From Hirundichthys speculiger (taxonomy: Eukaryota; Chordata; Actinopteri; Beloniformes; Exocoetidae): a DNA stretch of 64,000 nt. The stretch is taken from positions 124,001 to 188,000 of the forward strand of contig JAGFBZ010002551.1 of the NCBI GenBank assembly GCA_018398805.1. The letters run 5' to 3'. Both the position numbers and the translations under genes were made by a program. Below the pieces are notes generated by a model. It saw nothing but the letters and a program-made list of their open reading frames with translations. It was not told the origin of the DNA and made no database searches. Positions 35,219 to 46,979 of the stretch are shown piece after piece; positions within the stretch are counted from its first letter, which is position 1; the number at the start of each line of letters is the position of its first letter.

Positions 35219-35783
35219 TTTAATCTTAACTTGACATGCTGCTTCCTGGGATCAACACAACCTTTCACTCCTCGTAACACTTGAAACTGCAGTCATCAGT
35301 GGAGACGACCCCCCCCCTTCATGAAAGTTACACAATCAGCCAGATGAAGAACCTAAACCTTCATCTGACCCCCAGAACATTTCCAAGTGGTGTCTTATAA
35401 AGGTAGAAAGCAAAACATAACTATATTTCAGTGAATAATGTCTCCCAAGTGGGAACTAATCTAACACAAAGGGCGCCCCAGTCAGAAGGTCCCGGCACAA
35501 GTTCATGCTACAATAGCACCCTGTGTGCACCATGCTGTAGCTAATTACCAGCTCATTAAAGACTCCTCTAATTAGATTGGATGTTATGCTCTTTCAGTTA
35601 AATTCAAGCTCTCAGTTTTAACAGCCTAATTACATTTCTGAAGAGAGGAGGGAAGAGAAAAAAAACACTTTTCAAAGCCGTCTTACGGCCGAGTGGAAAT
35701 GAGGCGGTTCTCAGAGCGCTCCTGGGATCTGAACGTTGTTCTCTCGGTTTAGAGACTCTGCTGATGGCGACCGGGAGCATAAA
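35219..35783. other. intron; candidate conserved segment
   Basis: 35440-35640 contains several TAATTA/TAATTAGA-type motifs and looks little decayed. This is compatible with a conserved enhancer but unproven. Confidence 0.3.
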
Positions 35784-35785
35784 TA

Positions 35786-36152
35786 CAGTCATGGAAAAAA
35801 TGATTAGACCACCATTTTTTCTTCACTTTCATGTTCATTTTAATACCTGGTACCACTAAACGTCATCATGTGACTAAAACAGACAGAAAAGAAAACACTG
35901 AATGCATAAAAGCAGTGTTTTTAGCAGTACAACGCCATAGCTATTGATGTAAAAACTTAAGTGATTTAGGTTATAATCAAGAAAACCATGGAAAAATGGT
36001 AAGATATCAGCTCTTAAATAAAACTCTTATGAGCAATCTTTGTGGTTATCGTTATGTTTGTCCAAACAAATGTACCTTTAATTGTACCAGGCATTAAAAT
36101 GAACAAGAAACTGAAGAAAACAAGGGTGGTCTAATAATTTTTTCCATGACTG
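35786..36152. mobile_element. Tc1/mariner-like MITE
   Basis: This is a 367-bp element with inverted ends CAGTCATGGAAAAAATGATT and CCATGACTG. The pairing extends over about 30 bp, including the TTAGACCACC block. TA flanks both sides (35784-35785 and 36153-36154). It is non-coding. Confidence 0.88.
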
Positions 36153-37103
36153 TATGTGCGGTGGCTCCATGGCAATGCATGAACAGTCGTTCGTGTGATT
36201 TTCCGGGCTTGTGGCGCTCTCGGCGTGGATTGTGGGTATTATGCACGATTTTATAAGGTCCCGCAAATTCAGCACTTGCAGCGCGGGAAAATCTCGCGTG
36301 TTTTTTTACAGCGATTGCATAAATTTTCAGCTGATTTGCGGTGGAAAAGATGAAGGAAAATGCTTGAGGCGCCTGAACTCGAGGGCATCGGCCTGCAGAG
36401 CTGAATCCCTGCAGCAGCCTGGATTCTGGTCTTGTGCAAACAGCATAGTTTCCATTACCTGCTAGCCTGCGCCTAGCAAACAACCATTTCACGCTGCACA
36501 AATGAAAGCGAGTGAGAGAGAGAGAGAGAGAGAACACCATGGTGGTCATTGTTGGCGTCCAGTGGCAGCTCAGTTGTGTTGTAGATGTGCACTGAAAGCA
36601 AAGATATAGCTAGAAATAAAGTACAGATAAAAGGGACTGTTATGAAAAACATGATTTATATCTTCTTCTTCCGCTTTACTTGTATGGCACCAACGGTCCT
36701 CTCGAGGCAGTTTACACAGAAAGCGTTAGAGGTTCACAAAGTTAGATATAATCCAATTAGTCCAAATTGTTGTCCAATTCGCTGTAATTCATGCATGGTC
36801 TTATTCATTCCTTTTCATAATCCAATTCATTTCTAATTTATAATCCAATTCCTAATCCAGTTCATTCCGATTCATAATCCAATTAATTCCAGTTTAGCTT
36901 GAGTCCAAACATTCAACCTTTAGCATGATGTCAGTTCAAAGAGATAACCCAGCTGAAGAACCCAGCAGGTTGCATCATACTTTGCTGTATAACAAAGTTA
37001 CTGCCGTTCGCTACAGCTAACATTAACCACTGTCAGAGCTAGCCAAAGCTCCGGTGAAAAACAGCTCCCGTTTGCTAGATGGAGGGTGCATGTGACCCCA
37101 GTG

Positions 37104-37169
<66 letters not shown>

Positions 37170-37309
37170 CTGTATTGGAATAAAGTGTAATTTCACATAT
37201 ACTACAGTAGGGGGCAGTGGCTCTCTCAGTGTCACAGCAGGGAGTATTAGCTATATTGTGTCGGGTTTTTCTGCACGGACATGTGCACACAGAGCCGGAG
37301 ATATGAAGT
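36153..37309. repeat. intron with degenerate ATCCAATT repeats and 61-nt poly(T)
   Basis: A (GA)n tract lies at 36514-36532. Between about 36750 and 36890, AATCCAATT(C/A) recurs in a degenerate tandem pattern. A run of 61 T spans 37107-37167. The sequence GGCAGTTTACACAGAAAG near 36707 resembles a dispersed retroelement, but I cannot name it. Confidence 0.5.
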
Positions 37310-37317
37310 GAACAAAC

Positions 37318-37939
37318 TAGGGATGCACATTTTGGATTTTTTTTTTATGACCGTTAACCGACGCCCTTTAACGATTAATAACCGTTAACCGATAAGTCCG
37401 GGAGGGTTGGTTGCCGCGATGTTGCGCGCGTTGTCGCGGACGCATGCGGCTACTTCCCTGTGTATACTCTCGCGGCAATGTGTCGTCGTCAGCTTGTCGG
37501 AGATGCCGCCGTCACTTTTGATTTATACTAGCGCGGTCTCCGCTATGTTATTCCACGCCACAACGCAAGAGCGACAATCACGAACTAGCTAAACTTACTA
37601 AACTTATCTCTTTGCGTTTTTCCACTTCCTCACCGTCTCGGCCGTATCCAGACCCACATTCATCGCTATCTCCCTCCATGAATTACTAGAATATGTGCTG
37701 TCTTTGTAGTGTGGAGAACCAGAATCGTACAGATGTGGGTACTTCCTCATTTTTTCGATGACGCGCTCTTTTCTACGCGGATGTAGATTTGACCAATCAG
37801 AGGCCTGTTGCACCTGTCGACACGCCCCCATGAGTTGATTGAATTACGTAGCTTAAAAACAAAATTGACCGTTAGTATTAATCGGTTAGAGTTACTGTTA
37901 TCGGTTAAACGGTTAAACGGTTAACTATTTGCATCCCTA
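37318..37939 (-). mobile_element. hAT element carrying a MADF-domain segment
   Basis: The left end is TAGGGATGCACATTTTGG and the right end TATTTGCATCCCTA. The perfect 8-bp duplication is GAACAAAC (37310-37317 and 37940-37947). Its length is 622 bp. Subterminal repeats contain GTTAACCG and GGTTAAACGG. About 290 bp of the interior (about 37540-37830) is the reverse complement of the MADF part of the unrelated element at 2996-4150. The terminal repeats of that element are absent here. Confidence 0.9.
37604..37831 (-). CDS. intact MADF-domain open frame inside hAT element
   Basis: This is a 75-codon minus-strand frame. After a short leader it reads RRKERVIEKMRKYPHLYDS, then GSPHYKDSTYSSNSWREIA and MNVGLDTAETVRKWKNAKR. 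It is a MADF (Adf-1-type Myb/SANT-like) DNA-binding domain without a stop, unlike the copy at 3713. MADF domains occur in transposon accessory proteins and in transcription factors. Nothing shows that this short frame is expressed; a splice donor present at 3890 has changed here. It is most likely a captured exon, not a host gene. Confidence 0.55.
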   Translation of the reverse strand: MGACRQVQQASDWSNLHPRRKERVIEKMRKYPHLYDSGSPHYKDSTYSSNSWREIAMNVGLDTAETVRKWKNAKR

Positions 37940-37947
37940 GAACAAAC

Positions 37948-39820
37948 CCTCAAGAGACACCACGGAAAAATATTTAACAGGGATGAAAAGAAAGGAGGAG
38001 AGAGACTGAGATAATGAGACAAACGAAATGTTAAGACGAGGAAATCTGACGATGCTGATGTAGCGCTTGGCTTAACTACGGTGGGATCAATGCACTTTAA
38101 ATCTTTACAGACTAAAATAATGTTTTAATAAAGTAATTCTTTGTTATAAGTTGATCTATATTTCTTTCTTTGTTGTTTCTCTTCATGTTAATAAGGATTC
38201 TGTGTTATGCAAAGGTGGACTTATAACAATTTTATAGACAAATGATACTACTTATAGTCACGGCGGAGGGGCAAAATGTTTTGTTTTTCGCAGCAGAAAA
38301 TAATTGAGAAGCAATGCTTTATGTCAACTTTTTGACAGAAATAGATCCAAAGTTACTGTTCTGCTTCATAAGTTTAGTCATCCGAGTGTAAGTTGGTTAG
38401 TTTCCTCCATCCATACGTTCATATCGGCACCTGCAGAGCTCCTCACTTGGACGTAACAGATGCTTCCTGGACTGTATATTGTGCTCTGCGTTCACATGAC
38501 GCAGCGATGAATAACACGCTAGCACCTGGTCATCTGTCGAGCACTCAATGGGGCGGCCCCGGAGACTTCGCCGCAGACCTGCATGGGCCCCTCCAAATCC
38601 TCTTTTCTTCCCACATTTCTGTGGGTGTGAAATGTACAGGAGCCCCAGACGAGGTCCTGCTGCCACTCCTGCTCCTGGCACACAACCTGGCTTTCAAGAA
38701 GGGCCGCGGGAAAGGCCGGATGCTGCGATTGTACGCATAAAAAGAAACATCTGCGCAAGAAAACTCCTCTTTTTTTTTTATTTATTATTATAATAATACA
38801 ATAAAAGGGGAAAAAAAAAGCCATGACATAATTTCTTGTTATCTGAGAAGCTGAGCCTGCATTTACATTTGCTTTTTATGCAGCGTCCATGTGCTCTTAG
38901 GGGCGATGCACTGGAGTATAACTAAGCTAGCATGGAGGATATCCAACCATTTAAATCAAGCCTCTGGGAATTTTACATAACACATCATTGGAGAGCATTG
39001 GTTTTTACATAAAGACAAAGAGGGCCACAAAGAGGCACCGGGCGGGCGTCTTAGCCGGAGACGAGCTGCTGCATGTGTTTCTGCAGCTCCTCTAAAGCTT
39101 CACGCTCCTGTGGTCACTGTTGTGCTCCAAGAACGCCTCTGCTCATACCCAGACAGCACCCAGACAGAAAGCTGCTTATTTTTTTTTTTTTTGTACATCC
39201 CAGAGGGGGGGGTGGGGGGGGGGGGGAGAGAAAAATGATATTTCCGAACTCGACCTCAAAACTGAACCCTCTCCTCTGACGGGGCCCCGGGCTCTCGGAC
39301 CTCCGGGTCTTCGGAGATGCTCGCGGCCCTCCATCGATTGTCCCCGTGCCACGGCACAGTCATATTTTATTGATTTTTCATGCGGCGGCTCATGATCTAA
39401 ACGATGTTACCCTCATTTGGGAAGAGTTGTGTTTGTGCTGGGGGGAGGAGGAAGGGCTCCTGATGCAGAGGAATGGAGACCATCCTGATGCATCCTTCTC
39501 ACATGTGACAAAGTGACGCCGCTAAGATGCAGCAAACTAACATATTTCATAATGTGGCATCGCTATGGAGCTGTTTCTCAGCGAGCGGCCAAGGATGCTA
39601 CTTTGTCATTACAAGGCCACATGAGGGGGGCGCCGGGGGGGCGCAGGGCAGGGACTGAATCACCGCTGCCACCGGACAGAAGCTGAATGATGAGTTTAGC
39701 AGTGGACGCCACAGCTTTGACAGCATCCTTAGGACTCATTATTTTACACCGAAACACGCTAGTGCCGCCGCGCTCCGCCTCGCTAACTCCTCCTCCGTAC
39801 ATGTTTCACCTCCACGAATG
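37948..39820. other. repeat-poor intron
   Basis: It contains a G-rich run at 39206-39226 and T runs at 38770 and 39180. Frames around 38393-38824 overlap on both strands and are not supported as a gene. No transposon was recognised. Confidence 0.35.
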
Positions 39821-40051
39821 CTTCAAAGCAGTGGTTCTCAACTGGTTCGGCTTCAGGACCCACCGTCACCCTTAATGTCAAGCCGTGACCCAAATCAAGG
39901 AAAATTTCCAACTTCTCTAATTTATTGAATGAAAAGATCGTGCAGTTTGAATCGGAGATAGTAAAATAGAATATCACAGAATGCCAACACAAAAAAAAAA
40001 AAAGTTTATTGGTGAAGCAAAATGGCAAAAACCTAAATGACTTCAAGTGTA

Positions 40052-41248
40052 TGGAGCCCCGTTTGGGTCATAATTCAATGAAATAAATGAGTCTATTATT
40101 ATGAAATACAGGCATTTGATATTATGAAATACGTATCCATTATTATGAAATGTTTCCCATTATTATGAAAAAAAGTAATTATTATGAAATATATTTTTAT
40201 TATTATTTAATCGTAGTTTAATGCATAATAGTTTATTTCAGAATGGCTTTTTTTTAAATCTAAGAATGAGTTTTTACATAATGGCTTTGTTTTTAATAAG
40301 AATGAGCCTTTACATAATAATGACATTTTGCCAGTGGGCGGGACCAGTGGTTGACCTGCATGCTCATTGGCTGATCCTTCTCCATTCTACGCTCTGACAT
40401 CGACTAGTTGGTGGGGAACTCGCATCGAACCTGTTGGCTACCTCTCGTAGGGCTGCACAATTAATCGAAAAATAATCAAAATCGTGATTTTTGGTTGCCA
40501 CGATTAAAATTTTGAAAATCGTGATTAATCGTGACCATGTACAATGTAGTGTAGGGGACAATGTAGTGACCTGACCTGAAGTTCTTGAAGCTAAGACATG
40601 TTTACAGGCTGGTGTTAATGGCCAAAAATCTCTAGGACCGCCTAAGTTTCATGCTATTGCCTTTTATATAATTTGTCCATCCCTTATGCAATACTTTCTT
40701 GGTTACATTTCATATCGTAATTTTAAATAACATTCTGAACAAAAAAATATTTTTTATTGTTGAATAATCTTGATTAATAATCGTAATCGTGATTTTGATC
40801 CAAATAATCGTGATTATCATTTTTTCCATAATCGTGCAGCCCTAACCTCTCGGAGTAAGTCAGAAAAGGATCTTTCTCCTGTTGCCATGCCGTCAAAATC
40901 AAGTTTTCCCTACATTTCGCGCTACGTTTCTTAGTCGATGTCACCTTTTAACCGTAAACTGAGGTGCATTCTGCCACCTACTGGCCTGGAGAAGATACAT
41001 TGCACCTCTCGCACACTATCGATATTCACTGTTCTGTTGCTTATGGCTGAATGAAAGAGCAGCCAATCACATAAATGGCTCCGCCCTCTCTGCTGTGATG
41101 GACACACAAATCATTCTTATGAAAAATGAATCCATTATTATGTAAAAGCTCATTCTTATGAAAAAGGAATCCATTATCATAATAATGGGAAATATTTCAT
41201 AATAATAGACTCATTTATTCATTGAATTATGACCCAAACGGGGCTCCA
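40052..41248. mobile_element. TA-flanked long-TIR MITE, nested
   Basis: The left end TGGAGCCCCGTTTGGGTCAT and its inverted copy at the right extend as complementary arms for at least about 50 bp. TA flanks both sides (40050-40051 and 41249-41250). Inner parts carry repeated ATTATTATGAAAT-type units on both arms (40095-40320 and 41110-41215). It hosts a hAT MITE at 40448. Confidence 0.85.
40448..40844. mobile_element. hAT MITE (family I, TAGGGCTGCAC ends), innermost
   Basis: This is a 397-bp element with ends TAGGGCTGCACAATTAATCG and AATCGTGCAGCCCTA. The perfect 8-bp duplication is ACCTCTCG (40440-40447 and 40845-40852). It is rich in AATCGTGATT repeats near both ends. Confidence 0.93.
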
Positions 41249-41920
41249 TACAGGAGGGAAATATTCCCTTTGATGCTCAATTAGCTGCATTTTAATTAAA
41301 TCCAAAACACTTCACTTCAGTAACTTCAGCCTTTTTTAACAGAGTCAACATGCACAAACATGAAATAAAAAAGTGCAACCAAAAATAACTCAAATATGTA
41401 GCATTTGCTGAGAACCCACTTCCTGAATATATAACAATTTTCTATTAAAACTATCTAGTCACTTATTTAAGCATTAATCATAAAGCTGACATAACAATCA
41501 GAACATTTCAGTAACAGCCATTTTTAAGATTCAACAGTGCTTTTATGCACAAACATGAAATAAAACAGAGCAACCACTGAACAGTAGTTTCAAAAATAAC
41601 TCAAAATATATAGTTTTATCTGAATAACCCCTCACTGACATTTGTCTTCAAGATAAGAAAATCCGTATCTCATATATTCTTCGTTTCACCTGCTCAACAT
41701 ATGTAAACAAACTTTCCAGGTCTTTTTCTATGGTGTGAACTGGCGCATTACAGGGCATTATCGCCATCTACTGTTAAGGAGTATGAATGACATGCATTTT
41801 ATTTATTTATTTATTTATTTAAGCATTTCCTTCCCCAGACAAAGGCCCACCGACCCAATGGGTCTGAAAACGACCCACTCTTGGGTCACGACCCACCACT
41901 TGAGAACCACTGCTTCAAAA

Positions 41921-43194
41921 CGCTCAAAAGTTCAGAAATTAGGTCAACAAGTTGTGCATTTGATCAGTAAACTTTTCCAGCTCCTTTATTTAACTCCAGT
42001 AATCGGTGGAAATTGCATTGCTTCCAGCCTCCCTACAGCCTGTATGATCCTAATTTAATCATTTCTTTCACAAATGAGGCCACATGAATAGGCACATTAT
42101 TGAATCAGATAAAAATATAGATTGATGAACAGTCCATGACAACATTAGCAGCCTTTCCAAAACGCAGGGATGAAAAAAGAAGAAGAAGAAGAAGAAAAAA
42201 ATCAATGAGCTCAAGGAGCTGTCATTTCCACGAGCCTCCTCCTCTAATGGGAATGCTTTTATAGACGGGGAATTACAAGTTGAAATATTCTTTTTGATTA
42301 TTGGACATCCATAGCCAAATATGATTTACATTAATGTGCATAAGTATATTAAAGACTTTGTATCCCCTGACATCTGAAACAATTGAATAATGGCTCCAGC
42401 AAGCCATGCAGTGGGAGAGAAAATAGGGAGGAGGTAATGTCACTTTAATTACCGATGGATATCTCAATTGTCCAGACTTTGATTTTTCATGTTTAGGAAC
42501 AATCTAATAAGGGAAATATTCATCATCTTCATATCCCCTTTTAAAATGATGATTTTGTCAAGCCGAGGCAGCGACGTTATTTAAAGAGAGTGACTATTTA
42601 TGCTGACCTTCAAGATCAACGAGGCATTTCAAGATTGTTTTCAAAAGACCCTCTTTCTTTGAACGAGGAAGAAAGCTCCATTCATGCTCAATCGCTGATG
42701 TCTGAAACACTTAGCGTTGAGAGCTTGACCTTGTTAGCGGCGCAGACGTTGCAGGATTTCTACTTAGGAACAATGTCTTCACTCTTTGCCAATGAATGAA
42801 TGTGAAATTTTGGTTGGGTAATTGTGCGTGCTCTTTGATTAAATCATGACCGGCAGCGTTTTGAACCTCAGCTTTATTCAAGTTATAAAGTTAAAGAACT
42901 TTATTTTTATTCATTTGTGTAAATCATGAGTTTGAAGGACCTCAGGAGGGCTCTGCTAACTTTCTCAGACTTTTCTAGTCAACGGCAACAATTTACCGGC
43001 AAATCATAACCAGAACAGCTGGATTTCAGTCCAGCTTTGAAGCCAACTTCTGAGCTTCTGAAATGTCATTTTATAGAAAATAAACATCTGGCTGTCTTCC
43101 TGGCTAACCCGAACCCTGCTAGGCCTTTGTGTGGAGCTCCACCGTGGATCCCCGTGACTGGTCTTGGTTTCCATGGAAGCTTCCACGGAAGCAC
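41921..43194. promoter_or_regulatory. candidate conserved non-coding island (best part 42240-42830)
   Basis: Between the (GAA)n tract at about 42178-42200 and 42840 the sequence has no repeats and no low-complexity runs. It carries many TAAT/ATTA cores and looks little decayed compared with its surroundings. This is what enhancers in long introns often look like, but only cross-species alignment would establish it. No exon was found. Confidence 0.3.
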
Positions 43195-43992
43195 TAGGGA
43201 TGGGCATTCGGTGAAGATTTATTTGTCGATCGTCGGGAGAATTAATGATTAATAATCGATTAATCATTAACATTTTTATATTGAAAACTATCACAGTTAA
43301 TCTCAATATCAGCGTGACGTTTGTTTTCCCCTTTGGCCTGGTCGCTATAGCCTGCTCATGCCCGGATGTGTTCAGTGGCCCGGATGTTCGTGGTCGAGAA
43401 TAACATAACAGACATTTCCTTTTTCTTTTCTTTAAAAAAAAAAAACAACGACAATAAAAGAAGAGATATCAAGGAGACTACTTAACAAGGACAATTTATA
43501 TCCCATTATATCAAGGCGCCAGTATCAAGGCAGTCCGTGCTAACACTGAGTTGAGGCTAGGCTAGGCTAGGCTAATGATGAACCGCCTCCGCCGTCCTTT
43601 ACAAGGCTTGGATGCGCGTTGTTCAAGTGATACATCATTGTCGTTGTTAATTATTTGTATTTGTAATTAGCATTGCAGTGATTGCAGTACACTTGCTCAT
43701 CTTCTAAACACTGCGCCGCGACCGCTTCATGATTAGGCGATGACCTACAGAAGCTCGCATGTAACAACTGAGGCCAGCCAGGGTAGGGTGATGGTGAAAT
43801 GTTGCCCCCTGGTGGCAAATTTCTATCGGTGGCACAGTGAAATGCATCACATTGTTTGAGGACGTGCACTGATAACCTACATTCAGATTGTTAAAAAAAA
43901 AAAAACATTCGGTTCATCGACGAAAATGAATGTCTTCGGCCAAATTCTTAATGATCAATCATTGATGAATCGATTAATTGTGCCCATCCCTA
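43195..43992 (-). mobile_element. hAT-like element with BED-finger fossil
   Basis: The ends are TAGGGATGGGCA and TGCCCATCCCTA. The flanks share only GCAC, so no 8-bp duplication is visible. On the minus strand at about 43780-43600, CNHCNANYKYK, a stop, then MMYHLNNAHPSL gives the C-x2-C and H-x4-H pairs of a BED finger interrupted by one stop. Confidence 0.75.
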
Positions 43993-44510
43993 CTGGGCAC
44001 CATGCAGTTTTGGGAAAAGGAGGCTTCAAAAGCTCTCTGTTCATCGCGTAACTGGATACTTGGTCCTGTTTTATGTATAGAACCGGTCCATGCGTTAGCT
44101 TCATTGACATTTCTTCAAACTCCTGCGGGCGCTATTATTAGAGGAAATACGGTCGTCTGGGAGCCGAAGAGATCAGCTGATGGAGTTCTGGGAGACACAT
44201 TTAGTTTTAGGGAATATGTGACTATTTTTATGAAGCGTCTAGCTCTCGTGGTCGTCTTCCCCGTTGGCAAACCTGAACTTAAATACTCAGGTGACCGGAT
44301 CGTTCGTTATATGGTGTTGTTGCGAGAAGCTCTCGCTTGGTTCTTGAGAGCTGCACTGGCTACGCACACACATGAAGCTTCATATACTCGCCATAGTCCG
44401 GTGGCGAAGCCCCGGCGTGCTGGAGCCAACCCCGACTATCAGCAAAAAGCAGCTCGAGTAACTTTGGGTCCCCGTCATGGTCTTCTCTTGCAACAACTGG
44501 TTTTACTTCT

Positions 44511-45144
44511 GCCAGATCTGCTAAAGCCGCTATTTAGGAGTAGCGGGTAGAGGGAGGGGCGTTCCACCCTTGCTATATCCGCTATCCCACCTGTGCTACC
44601 CGCTGCATTTCGCATAGGAGTGGTTAGGGCGTTTCACCTGTTAAACCAATCAGTGCGTCAGTAGCCATTGCCTTTAAGAGCAGGTTGTGCTATGCGCAAT
44701 CCGCTTTTCCAAACCTGCTCTGGTCGTCTATGGTTTAACTGGCGAGCAAGCCGTTTAAGAAAATCTCTGCCATTTTCTCAACTGAGGCCAAATCACACTT
44801 TTTATATAAAAGAGTTATTTCCAGAGGTAGAGCCGTTTGTGCACGTCCACATGTGACCAGGTGGACGCACACTGATGCCATTTGGACGCTCTCTTGCACG
44901 ACCTGACATGGGTTGCGGGTGATCGGACCATCTGCAGTGTTTTTTCCTAAACCTGCGATGGCAAGATACCGAGTTTGCGAAAAGGGAGAAAAGACACGCC
45001 CCTTGCTACACCTACAAAGTGAGTAACGGAGTCGGCAAATGTGTAGCGGCCGATTGCATTAGCGGTTAGCAGAGGTTCCTATACACGCAATTTGAGGGTA
45101 GCGGCCAGTGGTAACAGGTAAGGGGGAGAGTATGATCGAGCCCT
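44511..45144. mobile_element. diverged relative of the 2996-4150 element
   Basis: The left part (GCCAGATCTGCTAAAGCCGC and on to about 44700) and the right part (GATTGCATTAGCGGTTAGC to GATCGAGCCCTAA) match the element at 2996-4150, including the GCGGGTAG motifs. The MADF segment is missing and the outermost left bases have changed. It is probably an internally deleted copy. Confidence 0.7.
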
Positions 45145-46971
45145 AAATCTTGGATGGTGACGTAAGATCAGCTTCACCTCCACACCTGTAGGCGGAGCCT
45201 TTGAATAAAGAATTTCACGAGTTCCTTTTAAATGAATAGACTTTTTCACATCTGGACAAGGTCAAGCAGATAACTTCTGATGAGCTTCTTACCCTCCACC
45301 TGCAGGCGAAGCAACCACCAATGTAAAACAAACTGTCCAGAGCGATATAAATGACTTACGCAGCGCAAATAAACACGTGACCCTTTGTCGAACATCTACT
45401 GTACGTTCATGTTTTTGCTTCTAATCGTGCGGTTCACCTGTGTCAGGTGGCAGCCAAAGTGCCCTTGCTGTAGCTCCATTTAATTCACTCTTACCGTGAA
45501 TTTATACGCCGCTCCGCCATGCGAAAGACGACTCTGCCCGGCGCGATTCAGAGGTCAGCGGTGGCGCGGGCCCCTCAGGTGTAATCCCATTTACTTGGGT
45601 CTAGTTTTTATGTCCTCGTTAAAACCTGCTGAAGCTGCAACGCGGTTTTAGTAAATACGCATCTGCAATAAGGAAGAGCGTTAATCATTCTCTCCGGTAA
45701 ACAGGACGAGGCTAACTTTATGGAAATTACCAGGCAGAAATGACTTGAAGAGTGAGGCCCGGCGTGTATTACATCACAGTTTCTGCTGCAAACAGAAACA
45801 AGGCGCTATTACTGTATGAATCAAACATTTGAAACAAAGTTATCCATCAGAATTACGCTGAAGAAGCCAACGATGTGGTCTGAAAAAGCTGTATTATATC
45901 GAAGCTCTTTTAAAGTCTGAGTCATATAATGCAGACACGTATTCACTTTCTTTCTTTCTTTCTTTTTTTTTTTTTGGTTGAATGTCATTGCTGTGATGGT
46001 TTTATTGCTTTAGACCCCTTTGCCGGGCAGGTTAGAGGAGCAACTGCACGACTGATGAGCGTGGCAGGAAATTGGCAGATGGAAGCATCCATTTCACCGC
46101 TAATTAGGGGGTCCAGAAGCCCGCCGACTGACAGGGTTCAACCGGGCAATGTAGTGCCTGCCAGCTCCCATCCCGTGCGCTTTATAAAACGCTCTTTAAT
46201 TCCCCGGCACAATATCATTAACTTTGTAAGTGGATGAACACAATGGACAAGCAATTTAATTAACTTCTACCATTGAATGTTGGAGGAGAGACTAAATGAA
46301 ATTAATGCACAATATTTCCCAGGGAGGCAGCCAACCTTGGGAGCGGGTCTGGATTGTTGGCAGGTCAGGCGCTGCCGTGGGTTTAGCCAATTATGCCTTG
46401 TTTAGACCCATCCATAATATTTTCCTCAAAAGAAAATAAAATCAGTGGGTTTGAGATCAATCACGAGCGTGCGTCGCTCTGCATTCTGGGAGATTTTAGA
46501 ATAATGAAGCGGCGGCCCGGAAACACTCTGCCAGAAGCCTTGAAAGTCATCAGAGCTAAAGCACAGGTATCAGAACTGATCCGTGCAGCTTCAAATAGAT
46601 AATCAATAAATGGCTCGATGGAGTTCAGCTCGGGAAACGCGGACAGACGGAAACGTCCGAACAATTGAATCGCCACCAGACTTTATCCGAAAACCCTCAG
46701 AGGATGAAGTCCAGGTGATGGACAAGACGGTGGTTAAGAAAACAGAAACGGACAAGTTAGCTTCCAGTTTTTTTATTCTTATTTTTAGGGAATCGGTTCA
46801 GTTTCCCTCAAGACGTTTGAGTCCCGATCCAATGAGTGTTGTTTTCTTCTTTTTGACGTTTTACCACAGATCTTGAATGACTGTTAATATTATTAGTGTC
46901 ACAGTTGAACGGCCTCACGCAGGTTAAACCCTTTAAACATGAGTCAACGCACGCAAACGACAGTTTCATAT
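45145..46971. promoter_or_regulatory. repeat-poor intron; candidate conserved segment 46050-46400
   Basis: A TTCT/T-rich tract lies at 45946-45976. 46050-46400 contains GCTAATTAGG, CAATTTAATTAAC and similar homeodomain-type sites without decay or repeats. Regulatory identity is inference only. No exon was recognised. Confidence 0.3.
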
Positions 46972-46979
46972 CTTTATAT

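Larger units (their letters stand above)
39829..41912. mobile_element. hAT element (Charlie-like ends, CAGTGGTTCTCAA), hosting two nested elements
   Basis: The ends are CAGTGGTTCTCAACTGG and CACTTGAGAACCACTG. The flanks CTTCAAAG (39821-39828) and CTTCAAAA (41913-41920) form an 8-bp duplication with one mismatch. The host interior is split by a TA-flanked element at 40052-41248. No transposase frame was recognised. Confidence 0.88.

Noticed and set aside
43978..44550. 190-codon open frame on the + strand
   Set aside because: It begins in the end of a hAT-like element and finishes inside a degenerate transposon. There are no recognisable domains, and the leucine- and arginine-rich composition looks random.
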